Positions 9,667 through 18,581 of a DNA stretch of 64,000 nucleotides are shown here, piece by piece (positions within the stretch are counted from its first letter, which is position 1; the number at the start of each line of letters is the position of its first letter). The notes below the pieces were generated by a model. The model ran no database searches, had not been told where the DNA came from, and was given only the letters and a program-made list of their open reading frames with translations. The position numbers and the translations under genes were made by a program. Location of the stretch: assembly GCF_009795715.1 (NCBI RefSeq), contig NZ_WTCR01000006.1, positions 283,074 through 347,073 of the forward strand, read 5' to 3'. This stretch comes from Labilibaculum euxinicum. Lineage in GTDB: Bacteria > Bacteroidota > Bacteroidia > Bacteroidales > Marinifilaceae.

Positions 9667-12267
9667 ATGAACAATTACAGGTTGAATTTAATGGCATTAC
9701 TATTTTTTACAGGACTATTCAATGCATGTCAACCCAATGAAATTCAAAACATGGAAACAAGGGAATTAAACTCTAACTGGACTTATCATCAGGTAAATGG
9801 TGAGTTGGCAGGAAAAGCAGCAGTACCCGGAACCATTCATACCGATTTGCTTGCGAATAAACAGATTGAAGATCCGTTTTATCGTACAAACGAAAAAAAT
9901 CAGCAATGGATTGATAAAGAGGATTGGGAATACAGCAGTTCTTTTCAATTATCCGAAAAGGAAATCAGCAGGCAAAATCTGCGTCTCGATTTTAAAGGAT
10001 TGGATACTTATGCCGATGTGTATGTTAATGGTTCGTTGGTGTTGAAAGCCGATAATATGTTTCGGGAATGGGAAATAGATATTAAAAGTCTGGTAAAAGC
10101 AGGTGAGAATCAACTTCGCATTTATTTTCATTCTCCTGTTAAAAAAGGATTGGAATTATTGAATGCATCAGCCTATACATATCCTGCGGGTAACGATCAA
10201 TCAGAAAATGGCGGGTTGGGCGACAAAAAAGTGTCGGTTTTCACACGCAAAGCCGGTTATCATTATGGCTGGGATTGGGGACCGCGTTTCGTGACTTCAG
10301 GTATTTGGCGGCCAATTGAGCTTAAAGCCTGGGATGAAGCTCGTATTAAAGATGTGTTCATTCAGCAAAAATCGGTAAAGAAAGAGCAGGCAAAACTGAT
10401 TGCTGATTTTACTGTGGAAGCAAACGAAGCTTTTACAGGAAAAGTAATCGTAAAAGATCAATCTACCGGCAAAGAATTGCTGAATAAGCAGGTTGAAATT
10501 GAAAAAGGAAACAGTTTGATTTCTGTTCCATTCAATATCGAAAATCCGAAATTGTGGTGGTCGAACGGATTGGGTGAGCCGAACAGGTACCAATTCGAAG
10601 CTCAATTGGTGAAGGACAATTCGGTGATATCTAAATACGTGCTAAGCACAGGATTGAGAAGTCTGAAGCTGGTTCGGGAAAAAGATGAGGCAGGGGAGTC
10701 GTTCTATTTTGAACTAAATGGCGTGGCAGTATTTGCAAAAGGTGCAAATTACATTCCCAATGATAATTTTTTGCCACGGGTTAGCAAAGCAGATTACGAA
10801 AAGGTAATTACCGATGCAAAAGATGCCAACATGAACATGCTTCGTGTTTGGGGTGGCGGCACATACGAGAACGATATTTTCTATGATCTGTGCGATAAAA
10901 ACGGCATTATGGTTTGGCAGGATTTCATGTTTGCCTGCTCCATGTATCCGGGCAACGAGGAATTTTTAGAAAATGTGAAACAGGAAGCCAAAGACAATAT
11001 TGTGCGTTTGCGCAATCATCCATCCATTGCCCTTTGGTGCGGAAACAACGAAATAAATACTGCCTGGAGTTATTTTTCCAAAGCCGGTTGGGGTTGGAAA
11101 GAATTATATAACGAAGAACAACGGGAAGAAATTCAAAAGGCATACATGGATATTTTCCATGCCATTTTACCGGACGCAGTTGCGGAATATACAGATGGAG
11201 ATGACTATTGGCCATCGTCACCACAGGCAGGATTCGAACCCGAAAAGCATGCGGCTTACGACAGCAGGAGCGGAGATATGCACTATTGGGGCGTGTGGCA
11301 CGGATTGCATCCGTTCGAGGATTTTGACAAATACAAAGCTCGTTTTATGAGCGAATACGGTTTTCAATCTTTCCCCGATTTCGAAACGGTGAAAAAGTAC
11401 ACCTTACCCGAAGATTACAACATTGAATCAGAAGTGATGGCTTCTCATCAGCGAAGCGGAATAGGTAATTTACGCATTAAAGAATACATGGGTTGGGATT
11501 ACAAAGTACCCGCTGATTTTGAGGAATTTCTATACATGAGTCAGGTATTGCAGGCAAGGGGAATAAAAACCGCTGTTGAGGCACACCGGCGGGCCAGACC
11601 TTATTGCATGGGAACTCTTTACTGGCAGATTAATGATTGCTGGCCGGTTGCCAGTTGGAGCAGTACCGATTATTATCACAAATGGAAAGCCATGCATTAC
11701 ATGGTTCGAAAAGCATATAAACCCGTTTTGGTATCTGCTTTTGCAAAAAATGATACTCTGTCCATTTATGGTGTTTCAGATTTATTGGTTGGGAAGAAGG
11801 GTGTTTTGAGTCTGAATCTGATCAGTTTTGAAGGAGAACAATTGTTCAAACAGGAAATTTATGTTGATTTGAAAGCCAATACCAGTTCGGTACTTTTCAA
11901 AAGCAGTCTTGCTGATCTACTTGGTAAATTCGATAAAAAGTCGGTTGTGCTGCAAATGGAAGTAAAAGAAGAGGATCGGCTTCTGGCTGACGGCAGGTAC
12001 TATTTTGCCAAACCAAAAGATCAACTTTTGCCCGAAGCTAAGATTGACGTACAATTGATCGAAAAAGAAGACAGGCACTTTATTCAAGTTTCAGCCGATA
12101 AATTAGTTCGCGACTTGTACCTGAGTTTTAAGGATTCAGATATTAGATGTTCCGATAATTACTTTGATTTACTGCCGGGCGAAAAACGAACAATAGAATT
12201 GACAGGAAATGATTTACCAAAGCAAAGCGATTTGCAAATAAGGCATTTGCAGCAAATTTCCGAGTAA
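9667..12267 (+). CDS. GH2 beta-mannosidase lipoprotein
   Basis: An exo-enzyme that removes beta-mannose from the non-reducing end of manno-oligosaccharides. The signal has a lipobox with Cys21 (FNAC). The GH2 architecture is complete: sugar-binding domain (AAVPGTIHTDLL, residues about 50-220), immunoglobulin-like domain, TIM barrel and C-terminal beta domains, 866 residues in all. The acid/base is Glu462 in WCGNNE and the nucleophile Glu563 in SEYGFQS. The VPGTIHTDLL and PFYRTNE motifs separate beta-mannosidases from GH2 beta-galactosidases. The lipid anchor places it in the periplasm or at the surface, so it competes with or complements the cytosolic epimerase route. Confidence 0.94.
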   Translation: MNNYRLNLMALLFFTGLFNACQPNEIQNMETRELNSNWTYHQVNGELAGKAAVPGTIHTDLLANKQIEDPFYRTNEKNQQWIDKEDWEYSSSFQLSEKEISRQNLRLDFKGLDTYADVYVNGSLVLKADNMFREWEIDIKSLVKAGENQLRIYFHSPVKKGLELLNASAYTYPAGNDQSENGGLGDKKVSVFTRKAGYHYGWDWGPRFVTSGIWRPIELKAWDEARIKDVFIQQKSVKKEQAKLIADFTVEANEAFTGKVIVKDQSTGKELLNKQVEIEKGNSLISVPFNIENPKLWWSNGLGEPNRYQFEAQLVKDNSVISKYVLSTGLRSLKLVREKDEAGESFYFELNGVAVFAKGANYIPNDNFLPRVSKADYEKVITDAKDANMNMLRVWGGGTYENDIFYDLCDKNGIMVWQDFMFACSMYPGNEEFLENVKQEAKDNIVRLRNHPSIALWCGNNEINTAWSYFSKAGWGWKELYNEEQREEIQKAYMDIFHAILPDAVAEYTDGDDYWPSSPQAGFEPEKHAAYDSRSGDMHYWGVWHGLHPFEDFDKYKARFMSEYGFQSFPDFETVKKYTLPEDYNIESEVMASHQRSGIGNLRIKEYMGWDYKVPADFEEFLYMSQVLQARGIKTAVEAHRRARPYCMGTLYWQINDCWPVASWSSTDYYHKWKAMHYMVRKAYKPVLVSAFAKNDTLSIYGVSDLLVGKKGVLSLNLISFEGEQLFKQEIYVDLKANTSSVLFKSSLADLLGKFDKKSVVLQMEVKEEDRLLADGRYYFAKPKDQLLPEAKIDVQLIEKEDRHFIQVSADKLVRDLYLSFKDSDIRCSDNYFDLLPGEKRTIELTGNDLPKQSDLQIRHLQQISE

Positions 12268-12317
12268 GAAAAACTACAGCACCTAAAAAAGTATTGGTGC
12301 ATAAACTTATAAAAATT

Positions 12318-13604
12318 ATGAACAAGACTCTACTCTTTTTATTAGCCGGTTTACTCATCGTTTTTTCTGCTTGTCAGCAAAAACATGAAGCCAACTTTGT
12401 TAAAGTGGCTAACAATGGATTCACACTAAACGGAAAGGAATATAACTTTAAAGGAGCCAATTATTGGCAGGGAATGAATCTGGGAGCGCCTCAATCGGGC
12501 GATCAGCAGCGATTAGTAAGGGAACTGGATGAAATGCAGGAATTGGGGATTACCAATTTGCGGATATTGGCTGCAAGTGAAGCGGACTCTGCTATGCGCT
12601 ACTGTATCCATCCAGCCCTGCAAACGGCTCCGGGAGTGTATAATAATGATATATGGCAAGGATTGGATTTTCTACTTGCCGAAATGGGAAAAAGAGAGAT
12701 GAAAGCGGTTATGGTGCTTGGTAATTTCTGGACCTGGAGTGGGGGATTTCCTCAGTATCTGCGTTGGGCAGGTATGGGGGAAGTTCCCTATCCTCAGGAG
12801 CCTCCAACTTCGTGGCAGCAGTTCACCGACTACTCCAAACAGTTTTTTAGCAACGATTCGGCGCAGGAGATGATGAAGAATCATATTAAAACCATTATTG
12901 GCAGAATTAATTCGATAACCGGAAAAGCCTATAAAGATGATGCTGTGATTATGGCCTGGCAATTGGCGAACGAACCACGGGGTTACGATGTGCCTAAGCA
13001 ACTGCAGAAATGGACGCGTGCCACTTCAGCCTATATCAAAAGTCTTGATTCAAATCATTTGGTGAGTTTGGGTACCGAAGGAAATACGGCCGATTTGGTT
13101 TCCGGGGTTAATGTTTTAATTGATAACGACGATTCGAATATCGATTACATAACCATGCACATCTGGGCACAAAATTGGGGTTGGTATAGTCCCGAACAAA
13201 GCGATTCGGTATACACTGAAATGCTTCAAAAGGTAAATTCTTATTGGGATGTTCACGTAGATGCAGCTAAAAAGCTTCAAAAGCCAATAGTGCTCGAAGA
13301 ATTTGGAATTGCCCGCGATGGTTCATCTTTTTCTCCCGACACAACGACCAATTGCCGCGATCGTTTTTTCGAATTTATTTTCAACAAAGTAGATGAATCC
13401 ATAAAGAATAATGGAATGGTGAGAGGTGTAAATTTTTGGTCCTATTCAGGAGAAGGAAGACCACTACATCCAGGAAAATTCTGGAAAAAAGGCGATACTT
13501 ATTTAGGGGATCCTCCTCACGAATTGCAGGGATGGTATGGAGTGTATGATAAAGATTCTACAACTCTCGCAATCATAAAACGATGCTGCGAATCTAAATT
13601 TTAG
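12318..13604 (+). CDS. GH5 endo-beta-1,4-mannanase lipoprotein
   Basis: A second endo-mannanase, of the GH5 subfamily 7 type. The lipobox ends at Cys19 (VFSAC). The barrel begins at GFTLNGKEYNFKGANYWQ, and the substrate-binding LGNFWTWSGG loop is typical of GH5_7. The acid/base is Glu219 in LANEPRG and the nucleophile Glu328 in LEEFG. The ATG at 12318 starts a clean lipoprotein signal; an in-frame TTG 24 bases upstream is rejected. It is the last gene of the locus and a terminator follows. Having both GH26 and GH5 mannanases usually divides work between surface cutting and periplasmic trimming; which does which here is not known. Confidence 0.92.
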   Translation: MNKTLLFLLAGLLIVFSACQQKHEANFVKVANNGFTLNGKEYNFKGANYWQGMNLGAPQSGDQQRLVRELDEMQELGITNLRILAASEADSAMRYCIHPALQTAPGVYNNDIWQGLDFLLAEMGKREMKAVMVLGNFWTWSGGFPQYLRWAGMGEVPYPQEPPTSWQQFTDYSKQFFSNDSAQEMMKNHIKTIIGRINSITGKAYKDDAVIMAWQLANEPRGYDVPKQLQKWTRATSAYIKSLDSNHLVSLGTEGNTADLVSGVNVLIDNDDSNIDYITMHIWAQNWGWYSPEQSDSVYTEMLQKVNSYWDVHVDAAKKLQKPIVLEEFGIARDGSSFSPDTTTNCRDRFFEFIFNKVDESIKNNGMVRGVNFWSYSGEGRPLHPGKFWKKGDTYLGDPPHELQGWYGVYDKDSTTLAIIKRCCESKF

Positions 13605-13654
13605 TCATTCCTCCACAGTTCGTGTTCGGGAAAACAGAATCAATGAGATATCAG

Positions 13655-13685
13655 AAAGACGCGGTTTTTTATCGCGTCTTTTTAT
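13655..13685 (+). terminator. Rho-independent terminator of the mannan locus
   Basis: The stem AAAGACGCG / CGCGTCTTT (13655-13663 and 13673-13681) has a 9-nt loop and is followed directly by T's. It is 50 bases after the GH5 stop codon and ends the + strand cluster. Confidence 0.85.
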
Positions 13686-13754
13686 TGTGAAAAACCCCAA
13701 CCGCTGTAAAGCAATTGGGGGTACATATTCAAAATATATATGTGGTAGTAGTTT

Positions 13755-14399
13755 CTATTTAATTAATATTCCAAGCTGTTCTAAGGTTTGGCGTTCCGAT
13801 CTTTCGTAAAACAGATCCAGACAAGCGCGTAAATCGGTGCAGTATGCCATTAATTTGTTAAAAGTTTCTTGTTTTCGAACCGTGGCAACCTGAGCTTCAC
13901 CATCCTCTTTTTCCGCTTTTATTTTTAGCTCATCAATTTTTTCCAATTGCTGTGCCATTTCAGTAATTTTTTCAGAGCCTAATTCAACCAATGCTAATTT
14001 ATCCTGAATTACAACGTGCTGAAGAACTGCATTTGTAGTTTCCTCACATAGGTTTTTCCAGTCAGCATAGTTGCCCGGTATTTCCTTGTTTAAACGAAGA
14101 AGAGTTCTTAGTTCGGCGTTATTCTTAAAGAAGTAACGTCCGGCTTTACGGATCTTAACCAATTGCCCGTAGATCTTTTCGTATACAATCTTAAATTCAC
14201 GATTTGCTTCTGTCGATTCAATTTTTTCTGTCGATTGGCTTTCGAAAGCCGATTTCGCATTCTCGTAAAGCTTTACTCCATCCAAAATCCGCTTTTCCGG
14301 ATAAATCGCCGCAATTCTTGTTTTAATAGCTTCGTTACCCGATAAACCATATACGAGTATTCTACATTCTTCTAAGGATTTTTGTAAACTTTTTGGCAT
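13755..14399 (-). CDS. Helix-rich protein of unknown function
   Basis: A 214-residue, charged, soluble protein with no signal peptide or membrane span. It is almost entirely predicted helix from its heptad-like composition (SEKITEMAQQLEKIDELKIKAEKEDG...), so a coiled-coil bundle is likely. I recognise no family; similar proteins occur as single hypothetical genes in marine Bacteroidota. It is alone on its strand, faces the mannan terminator, and its start lies about 200 bases from a tandem-repeat array, so the array is in its upstream region. ATG start at 14399. Confidence 0.7.
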   Translation of the reverse strand: MPKSLQKSLEECRILVYGLSGNEAIKTRIAAIYPEKRILDGVKLYENAKSAFESQSTEKIESTEANREFKIVYEKIYGQLVKIRKAGRYFFKNNAELRTLLRLNKEIPGNYADWKNLCEETTNAVLQHVVIQDKLALVELGSEKITEMAQQLEKIDELKIKAEKEDGEAQVATVRKQETFNKLMAYCTDLRACLDLFYERSERQTLEQLGILIK

Positions 14400-14595
14400 G
14401 ATAATATCTTTTTCAGGGTCAATTGTTCTGTTTATCTATATGTTTTTTTTAAGCGATACTGAAAGTAAGTATAATATTTTAAAAAACAAAAACATAAGAA
14501 ATTAAAGTTATGTTTTAATGTGAAGATGGATATGTTAATAAGGGGTGGAAATTGATTGGCAGGCTATAAAAAACGCAATGTGCCAAGGTATTTTA
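14400..14595. other. AT-rich upstream region, no gene
   Basis: This space between the helical protein's start and the tandem repeat contains no plausible coding frame. It presumably carries the promoter of the minus-strand gene, but no convincing TAnnTTTG box was found. Confidence 0.4.
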
Positions 14596-14840
14596 CTTTT
14601 TATGATTAGGAATTCATTTTTTTAACTAAAAATTTACTTTTTTCCCCAGGGAAGGAACTTTTTACCATTGGGAGAAAGCTTTTTAGGACAGGGAAAGCAC
14701 TTTTGTACATAAGGAATATACTTTTTAGGATTGGGAGGACGCTTTTTCCGACAAATTGTCGCTTTTGAACATAGGGAAGCCACTTTTTAGGATCGGGAAC
14801 TTACTTTATGGCAGAGGGATGTCTTTTCCTGAAATAGCTT
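14596..14840. repeat. Degenerate tandem repeat, 21-nt period, about 11 units
   Basis: Units begin with CTTTT(T) at 14596, 14615, 14637, 14658, 14679, 14700, 14721, 14742, 14762, 14783, 14804 and 14823. Eight successive central spacings are 21 nt, apart from one of 20. The consensus is close to CTTTTTAGGAtNGGGAAnnna. On the minus strand one frame is open through most of the array and reads as heptads of the form F-P-x-[LV]-K-S-x, but it has no start codon and no signal of translation. No spacers are present, so it is not a CRISPR array. Confidence 0.85.
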
Positions 14841-15039
14841 GACAGATTATTACTTAATTTATGATAGTAGTATTGTTCTTTAATCTATCTACGGTTGAAC
14901 AAATTTATAAAAATCTTTTTACTGCTATCTTAACGGCAAAAGATTCTTATTTCTGATCCGGCATTACAGTTTAAGAGATAAGCCTAAAATTGTAATCCAG
15001 GAGTTTCTTAATTTCTGAAAATTCATACTTTCTTCAATT

Positions 15040-15387
15040 TTATTCCTGATTTTCCATTACGCCTTTTTCAGGTATTCCTGAATCTTGATTACTGGTAGAT
15101 ATTTCGTCACTCTTAATAATATGGAGTTTAATTTGCGTCCTGTCAATGTTATTAGAAGTACAAATTTTCGAAAGAATACTATCCAGAGGAGCAAGAACTT
15201 CAATGTCTTTTATTTCTGCATCATATTCATTAAAAAGCTCCCAATAAAGCTCTCTTAGTTTTTCTTCCGTATTTTCTTGAATTCGTTCTATCTTAAAAAT
15301 AGAAATCCAATTGACGTTATTAAGTAATCCCCAAATTCCAAAGAATAAACTTATAGATATAATAGCCTGAAATAATAAGAGTTTCAT
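15040..15387 (-). CDS. Small membrane-anchored protein, possibly a remnant of an M48 peptidase N-terminus
   Basis: A 115-residue protein with one N-terminal hydrophobic segment (about residues 3-22). The segment LDSILSKICTSNNIDRTQIKLHIIKSDEI resembles the part of M48 metalloproteases just before their NAFA motif, but no HExxH zinc motif follows and the frame ends. It may be a truncated peptidase or simply an unrelated protein; I cannot decide from sequence. It is 30 bases downstream of the DUF4870 gene and is the last gene of a four-gene minus-strand cluster. Confidence 0.5.
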   Translation of the reverse strand: MKLLLFQAIISISLFFGIWGLLNNVNWISIFKIERIQENTEEKLRELYWELFNEYDAEIKDIEVLAPLDSILSKICTSNNIDRTQIKLHIIKSDEISTSNQDSGIPEKGVMENQE

Positions 15388-15417
15388 ATTTTTAATCTGA
15401 AATAAGCTTGGTTAAAA

Positions 15418-15870
15418 TTATTTCCCGGGTATTTCTGTTTTCGGATGACAAAGTATATCGGTTAAGCGGCCATAGAACCACCACGATACATGAATTCCTT
15501 TTCGTGTGTTTACTGCTGTATATATTGTAGTTATAAATTCGGCCAGATTGAAAATAAAAGCAGTAATCAGATAGGAAAAGTATCTGTTTGTAATGGGTTC
15601 GGAATCAAACAGGATTGCTGCGGTCCACCAAAAGCCAAAGCTGTTTATGAATAGCAAAGAGAATTGCGATAACAATGCCTGTGTGCAGTGCCAGCGAACA
15701 AAGTAGGTTCCTTTTCTATTGGCAATAAAAAAAAAGAAAGTTGCAATCAAATTTATTATAGGGAGAGGTAACCCGGCTACCAGGGCAGCAAGCGACATCA
15801 CATAGCTGTTCGAAGCTTTTTCAGCTTCATAATCTTTTGGTTCGTAAGCAAACTTACCAGTTGATATCAT
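15418..15870 (-). CDS. DUF4870 / Tic20-like membrane protein
   Basis: A 150-residue integral membrane protein with about four spans. The segment SLAALVAGLPLPIINLI followed by RKGTYFVRWHCTQALLSQ is the typical DUF4870 pattern (the F/Y-V-x-x-H-x-x-Q-A motif). The function of the family is unknown. Its ATG overlaps the stop of the DUF2752 gene by ATGA, so the two are translationally coupled. Confidence 0.8.
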   Translation of the reverse strand: MISTGKFAYEPKDYEAEKASNSYVMSLAALVAGLPLPIINLIATFFFFIANRKGTYFVRWHCTQALLSQFSLLFINSFGFWWTAAILFDSEPITNRYFSYLITAFIFNLAEFITTIYTAVNTRKGIHVSWWFYGRLTDILCHPKTEIPGK

Positions 15871-16286
15871 ATGTCTTTATAAATGTTCCAAATCCAATTT
15901 AAGAGAACCAACACGATAAGAGGTATGGCAACGGGTTTTTGTTTTAGGATGTGCTCTGCTTTGTTGTAAAAAATAAAAAAGCTATCCTTTTTAAGCAGAA
16001 AATCAATACAGATCCAAATCGGACTTGCCGTCATTATTAAAAATAGAAGAAAACCAATAGGATTTAAAAGAAAAGCCTGTTCTATCCTGCCATGAAGCAA
16101 AGATAGAACAGACCTTGTAGAGCCGCAGGAAGGACAGGGAATTGTGCTTATTTTTTTAAACAAACAAACATTTATTTCATTCGGAAATATTGAAGTTTCT
16201 TTATTTAGGTTGATAAATAACCATAGATACCCCACTAAACATGCACCAATCAGTAGCATATAAAGCCGATTCCTGCTTCCTGCCAT
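15867..16286 (-). CDS. DUF2752 membrane protein
   Basis: A 139-residue protein with about three membrane spans. The family signature CPSCGSTRSVLSLLHG, with two cysteines in CPxCG and a following NPIGFLLF helix, is clear. DUF2752 proteins have no established function and often accompany TM2 and DUF4870 proteins in Bacteroidota. I place the start at 16286 because the ATG there overlaps the stop of the TM2 gene (TAATG). A longer frame to 16352 would overlap the neighbour by 67 bases and add a charged, non-membrane extension. Confidence 0.8.
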   Translation of the reverse strand: MAGSRNRLYMLLIGACLVGYLWLFINLNKETSIFPNEINVCLFKKISTIPCPSCGSTRSVLSLLHGRIEQAFLLNPIGFLLFLIMTASPIWICIDFLLKKDSFFIFYNKAEHILKQKPVAIPLIVLVLLNWIWNIYKDI

Positions 16287-16624
16287 TAAGCCAGTGCCTG
16301 CATAAGTTTCGACAAGTTTTTTCCTTTTGCTGCGCCCATAATCAGAAACCAATCAATAAGGGTCCAGATTCCAAAGCCACCACATGTTACCAATTTGCCA
16401 ATTCCCAATCCTGTATCGCCTAAAAAGAAACGATCGATACCCAGTGTTCCGCCAAGTAAGGAAACGATTAAACTTGTTGTTGGATCTTTAAATGAAATAG
16501 ATTGAACAATTGCCCATTTTGATTCATCGGCATTTTTTAAACTTTCTCTTACTCCGATAATCTGGTGACTTTCAAAAAACTTTCCATAGGTCATGATAAA
16601 CATGTCCACTTTCTGTGAATCCAT
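16286..16624 (-). CDS. TM2 domain-containing protein
   Basis: A 112-residue protein whose C-terminal half is a TM2 domain: two hydrophobic helices joined by the family's short loop (LLGGTLGIDRFFLGDTGLGIGK and FGIWTLIDWFLI). The N-terminal half is hydrophilic. TM2 proteins are of unknown biochemical role in bacteria. It is the first gene of the minus-strand TM2-DUF2752-DUF4870 cluster and its stop codon overlaps the next start. Confidence 0.85.
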   Translation of the reverse strand: MDSQKVDMFIMTYGKFFESHQIIGVRESLKNADESKWAIVQSISFKDPTTSLIVSLLGGTLGIDRFFLGDTGLGIGKLVTCGGFGIWTLIDWFLIMGAAKGKNLSKLMQALA

Positions 16625-16908
16625 TTTGCTAAATTATATATTATGATCCTACTCGTTTGGCTTTTCGGATACGCCCTATTTTTATAGTGGTGTTTGATTC
16701 CACAGTTCCGTTTTTATTTGTAAAATAAAAAAGCGCTAATTTATGAAAATCATTTTTCTTAACATACTAAAAAGATAAATTAATACCTTCCTTATCGAAG
16801 TTTTTAGATTTACTTATTTCAATTTTTTTCGGGGAAGAACGCAAGTTTATTTGCGAATGGGTGTCTAAGCATTTAAATTCACATAATCAGCATCGAAGTA
16901 TTTTTACC

Positions 16909-17484
16909 ATGATTGAAAAGGAGTTAGTTGAACAACTCAAATCCGGAAACGAAACTGCATTTCGCCAGCTTGTAGAGACCTATCAGGCAATGGTGGTGAA
17001 TACGGCTATGGGGATGATTCACAATCAGACAGATGCTGAAGATGTTGCTCAGGATGTTTTTATTCAGGTTTATCATTCGATAGCTGATTTTAGAAGTGAG
17101 TCGAGTCTGAAAACCTGGTTGTACCGAATTACAATAACACGCAGTTTAAATGCAATTCGGGCCAATAAAAGGAGAAAGTTTTTTAGTCGTATCGAAGATT
17201 TTTTTCAGGGAAAAAAGGAAGAGGTTCAGGAAAAGGCAGGTTTTGTAAATCCCGGTAAGGCTCTCGAGGAAAAAGATCATGCCAATGCAATTCATGCAGC
17301 TTTGGATTCTTTGCCCGAAAATCAGAAAATTGCTTTTACATTGAGTAAGTATGAGGAACTGAGCTATGTAGAAATTGCTGAGTTGATGCAGATTTCGAAA
17401 TCGTCGGTAGAGTCGCTGCTGTTTAGGGCAAAATCGAATTTGCAGAAAAAACTCATCGGGTATTATAAAAATTTTAGGAGGTAG
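16909..17484 (+). CDS. ECF sigma factor (RpoE-like)
   Basis: A 191-residue extracytoplasmic-function sigma-70 factor. Region 2 includes DAEDVAQDVFIQVYHSI and the promoter-melting segment LKTWLYRITITRSLN. Region 4 has the helix-turn-helix SYVEIAELMQISKSSVESLLFRAKSNLQ. I take the ATG at 16909; the upstream GTG at 16861 would add 16 residues not seen in the family. It is followed 46 bases later by a zinc-finger anti-sigma gene and by two Spy/CpxP-like genes, so it probably governs an envelope-stress or metal-stress operon and may be autoregulated. Confidence 0.9.
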   Translation: MIEKELVEQLKSGNETAFRQLVETYQAMVVNTAMGMIHNQTDAEDVAQDVFIQVYHSIADFRSESSLKTWLYRITITRSLNAIRANKRRKFFSRIEDFFQGKKEEVQEKAGFVNPGKALEEKDHANAIHAALDSLPENQKIAFTLSKYEELSYVEIAELMQISKSSVESLLFRAKSNLQKKLIGYYKNFRR

Positions 17485-17530
17485 CGCAAGTTTTTATTAA
17501 GAGTGGTGTCCAATATAAAAAACAATACAA

Positions 17531-17968
17531 ATGAAATGCAACGAGGTAAATAGCAAACTAATTTTTTATCTGGAAAAGGAACTTTTGAAAGATGAAATGC
17601 TGCAGGTGGAAAATCATTTGTCGAAGTGCAGTTCATGTTCCGATCGCTTGGTTTTACTTCAGTCGGCTATGGGAGTTATTGAGAAGGAGAAATTTTTACA
17701 GCCGAATCCATATTTTGTATCAAAAACGATGAACCGTTTTAAGGAAGAGCAAAGAAAAGCCAATCAGCCGGTTTTTACCAGACTATTAATGCCTGCCTTT
17801 GTGAGTATCCTGTTTGTATTGGCTATTGGATCGGGCATTTTTATGGGAGCAAATTTTGCTTCGGATACTGAAAATATTCAGCAATCGAATTTGATTGATC
17901 CCTATTTTAACGAAATAGATAACGAAACCATTGAATTGTTCTTTTTAAACGATGGATATCATGAATAA
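17531..17968 (+). CDS. Anti-sigma factor with zinc-finger (zf-HC2)
   Basis: A 145-residue membrane anti-sigma factor. The N-terminal cytoplasmic domain has the zinc-binding His29-x3-Cys33-x2-Cys36 motif (ENHLSKCSSC), and one membrane span lies at about residues 84-106. The short C-terminal part would be periplasmic. It immediately follows the ECF sigma gene and overlaps the next gene, so it surely holds that sigma factor in check. How release occurs is not visible. Confidence 0.88.
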   Translation: MKCNEVNSKLIFYLEKELLKDEMLQVENHLSKCSSCSDRLVLLQSAMGVIEKEKFLQPNPYFVSKTMNRFKEEQRKANQPVFTRLLMPAFVSILFVLAIGSGIFMGANFASDTENIQQSNLIDPYFNEIDNETIELFFLNDGYHE

Positions 17969-18494
17969 AGCGAATAAAATTTGGATGTGGCTGGCTTTAA
18001 TTTTACTGGCAGTTAATTTGTCAACGATTGGTTCGTTTTGGTATCACATGCAGCAGGAAAGAATTGTGGAAGAAAATAAGGTGGAGATGCCTGATGAATT
18101 CAGAACTCGTTTTCTGAAAGATCAATTGGGCTTGAATGAAGAGGAGAAGATGATATTCCGATCATTAAACAGGAACTACAATCACGATGCAAACCAGATT
18201 ATGAATCGGTTGAGTGCTTTGCGAAGCGAGATGGTGCAGCAATTGGGAAACAAGAATTGCGATACTTTGAAACTGAAAAATATTGCCGGTGAGATTGGCG
18301 AGATGCATAGGGAGTTGAAATTGACAACTGTTCAGTTTTATTTGGATATGAAGAGTGAATTGAATGAAGAGCAACAGGCCAAACTATATGATTTGTTTAG
18401 CCGCTTGCTGCAAAAGGATGAAAATGTAAAAACACCAAAAGGCAGAAGAAGAGGCTGGGGACATGGTAATGGTCCCGGCGGTAGAAATCAATAG
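17952..18494 (+). CDS. Spy/CpxP-like periplasmic sensor protein
   Basis: A 180-residue protein with one N-terminal membrane anchor (about residues 11-29) and a helical periplasmic domain of the heavy-metal-sensor / Spy-CpxP type (FLKDQLGLNEEEKMIFRSLNRNYN..., LNEEQQAKLYDLFSRLL). The C-terminus is rich in Gly, Arg, His and Asn and could bind metal. The gene overlaps the end of the anti-sigma gene (start at 17952 or 17961), implying coupled translation. It could be a sensor feeding the sigma/anti-sigma pair or an output chaperone; the context supports either. Confidence 0.78.
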   Translation: MDIMNKANKIWMWLALILLAVNLSTIGSFWYHMQQERIVEENKVEMPDEFRTRFLKDQLGLNEEEKMIFRSLNRNYNHDANQIMNRLSALRSEMVQQLGNKNCDTLKLKNIAGEIGEMHRELKLTTVQFYLDMKSELNEEQQAKLYDLFSRLLQKDENVKTPKGRRRGWGHGNGPGGRNQ

Positions 18495-18581
18495 CGTTTT
18501 ATTGTAAATATTCTTTTTAGGAAGTGATTTGTATTGCATCCCGGGAGAAGTATGTCAAAAAAATAATTAAAAAATGAGATC

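Noticed and set aside
14596..14840. CRISPR array
   Set aside because: The units touch each other without spacers, are only 21 nt, and are too divergent; no cas gene is in the window.
16286..16352. Longer N-terminus for the DUF2752 protein
   Set aside because: It would overlap the TM2 gene by 67 bases; the TAATG-coupled ATG at 16286 gives a normal membrane protein.
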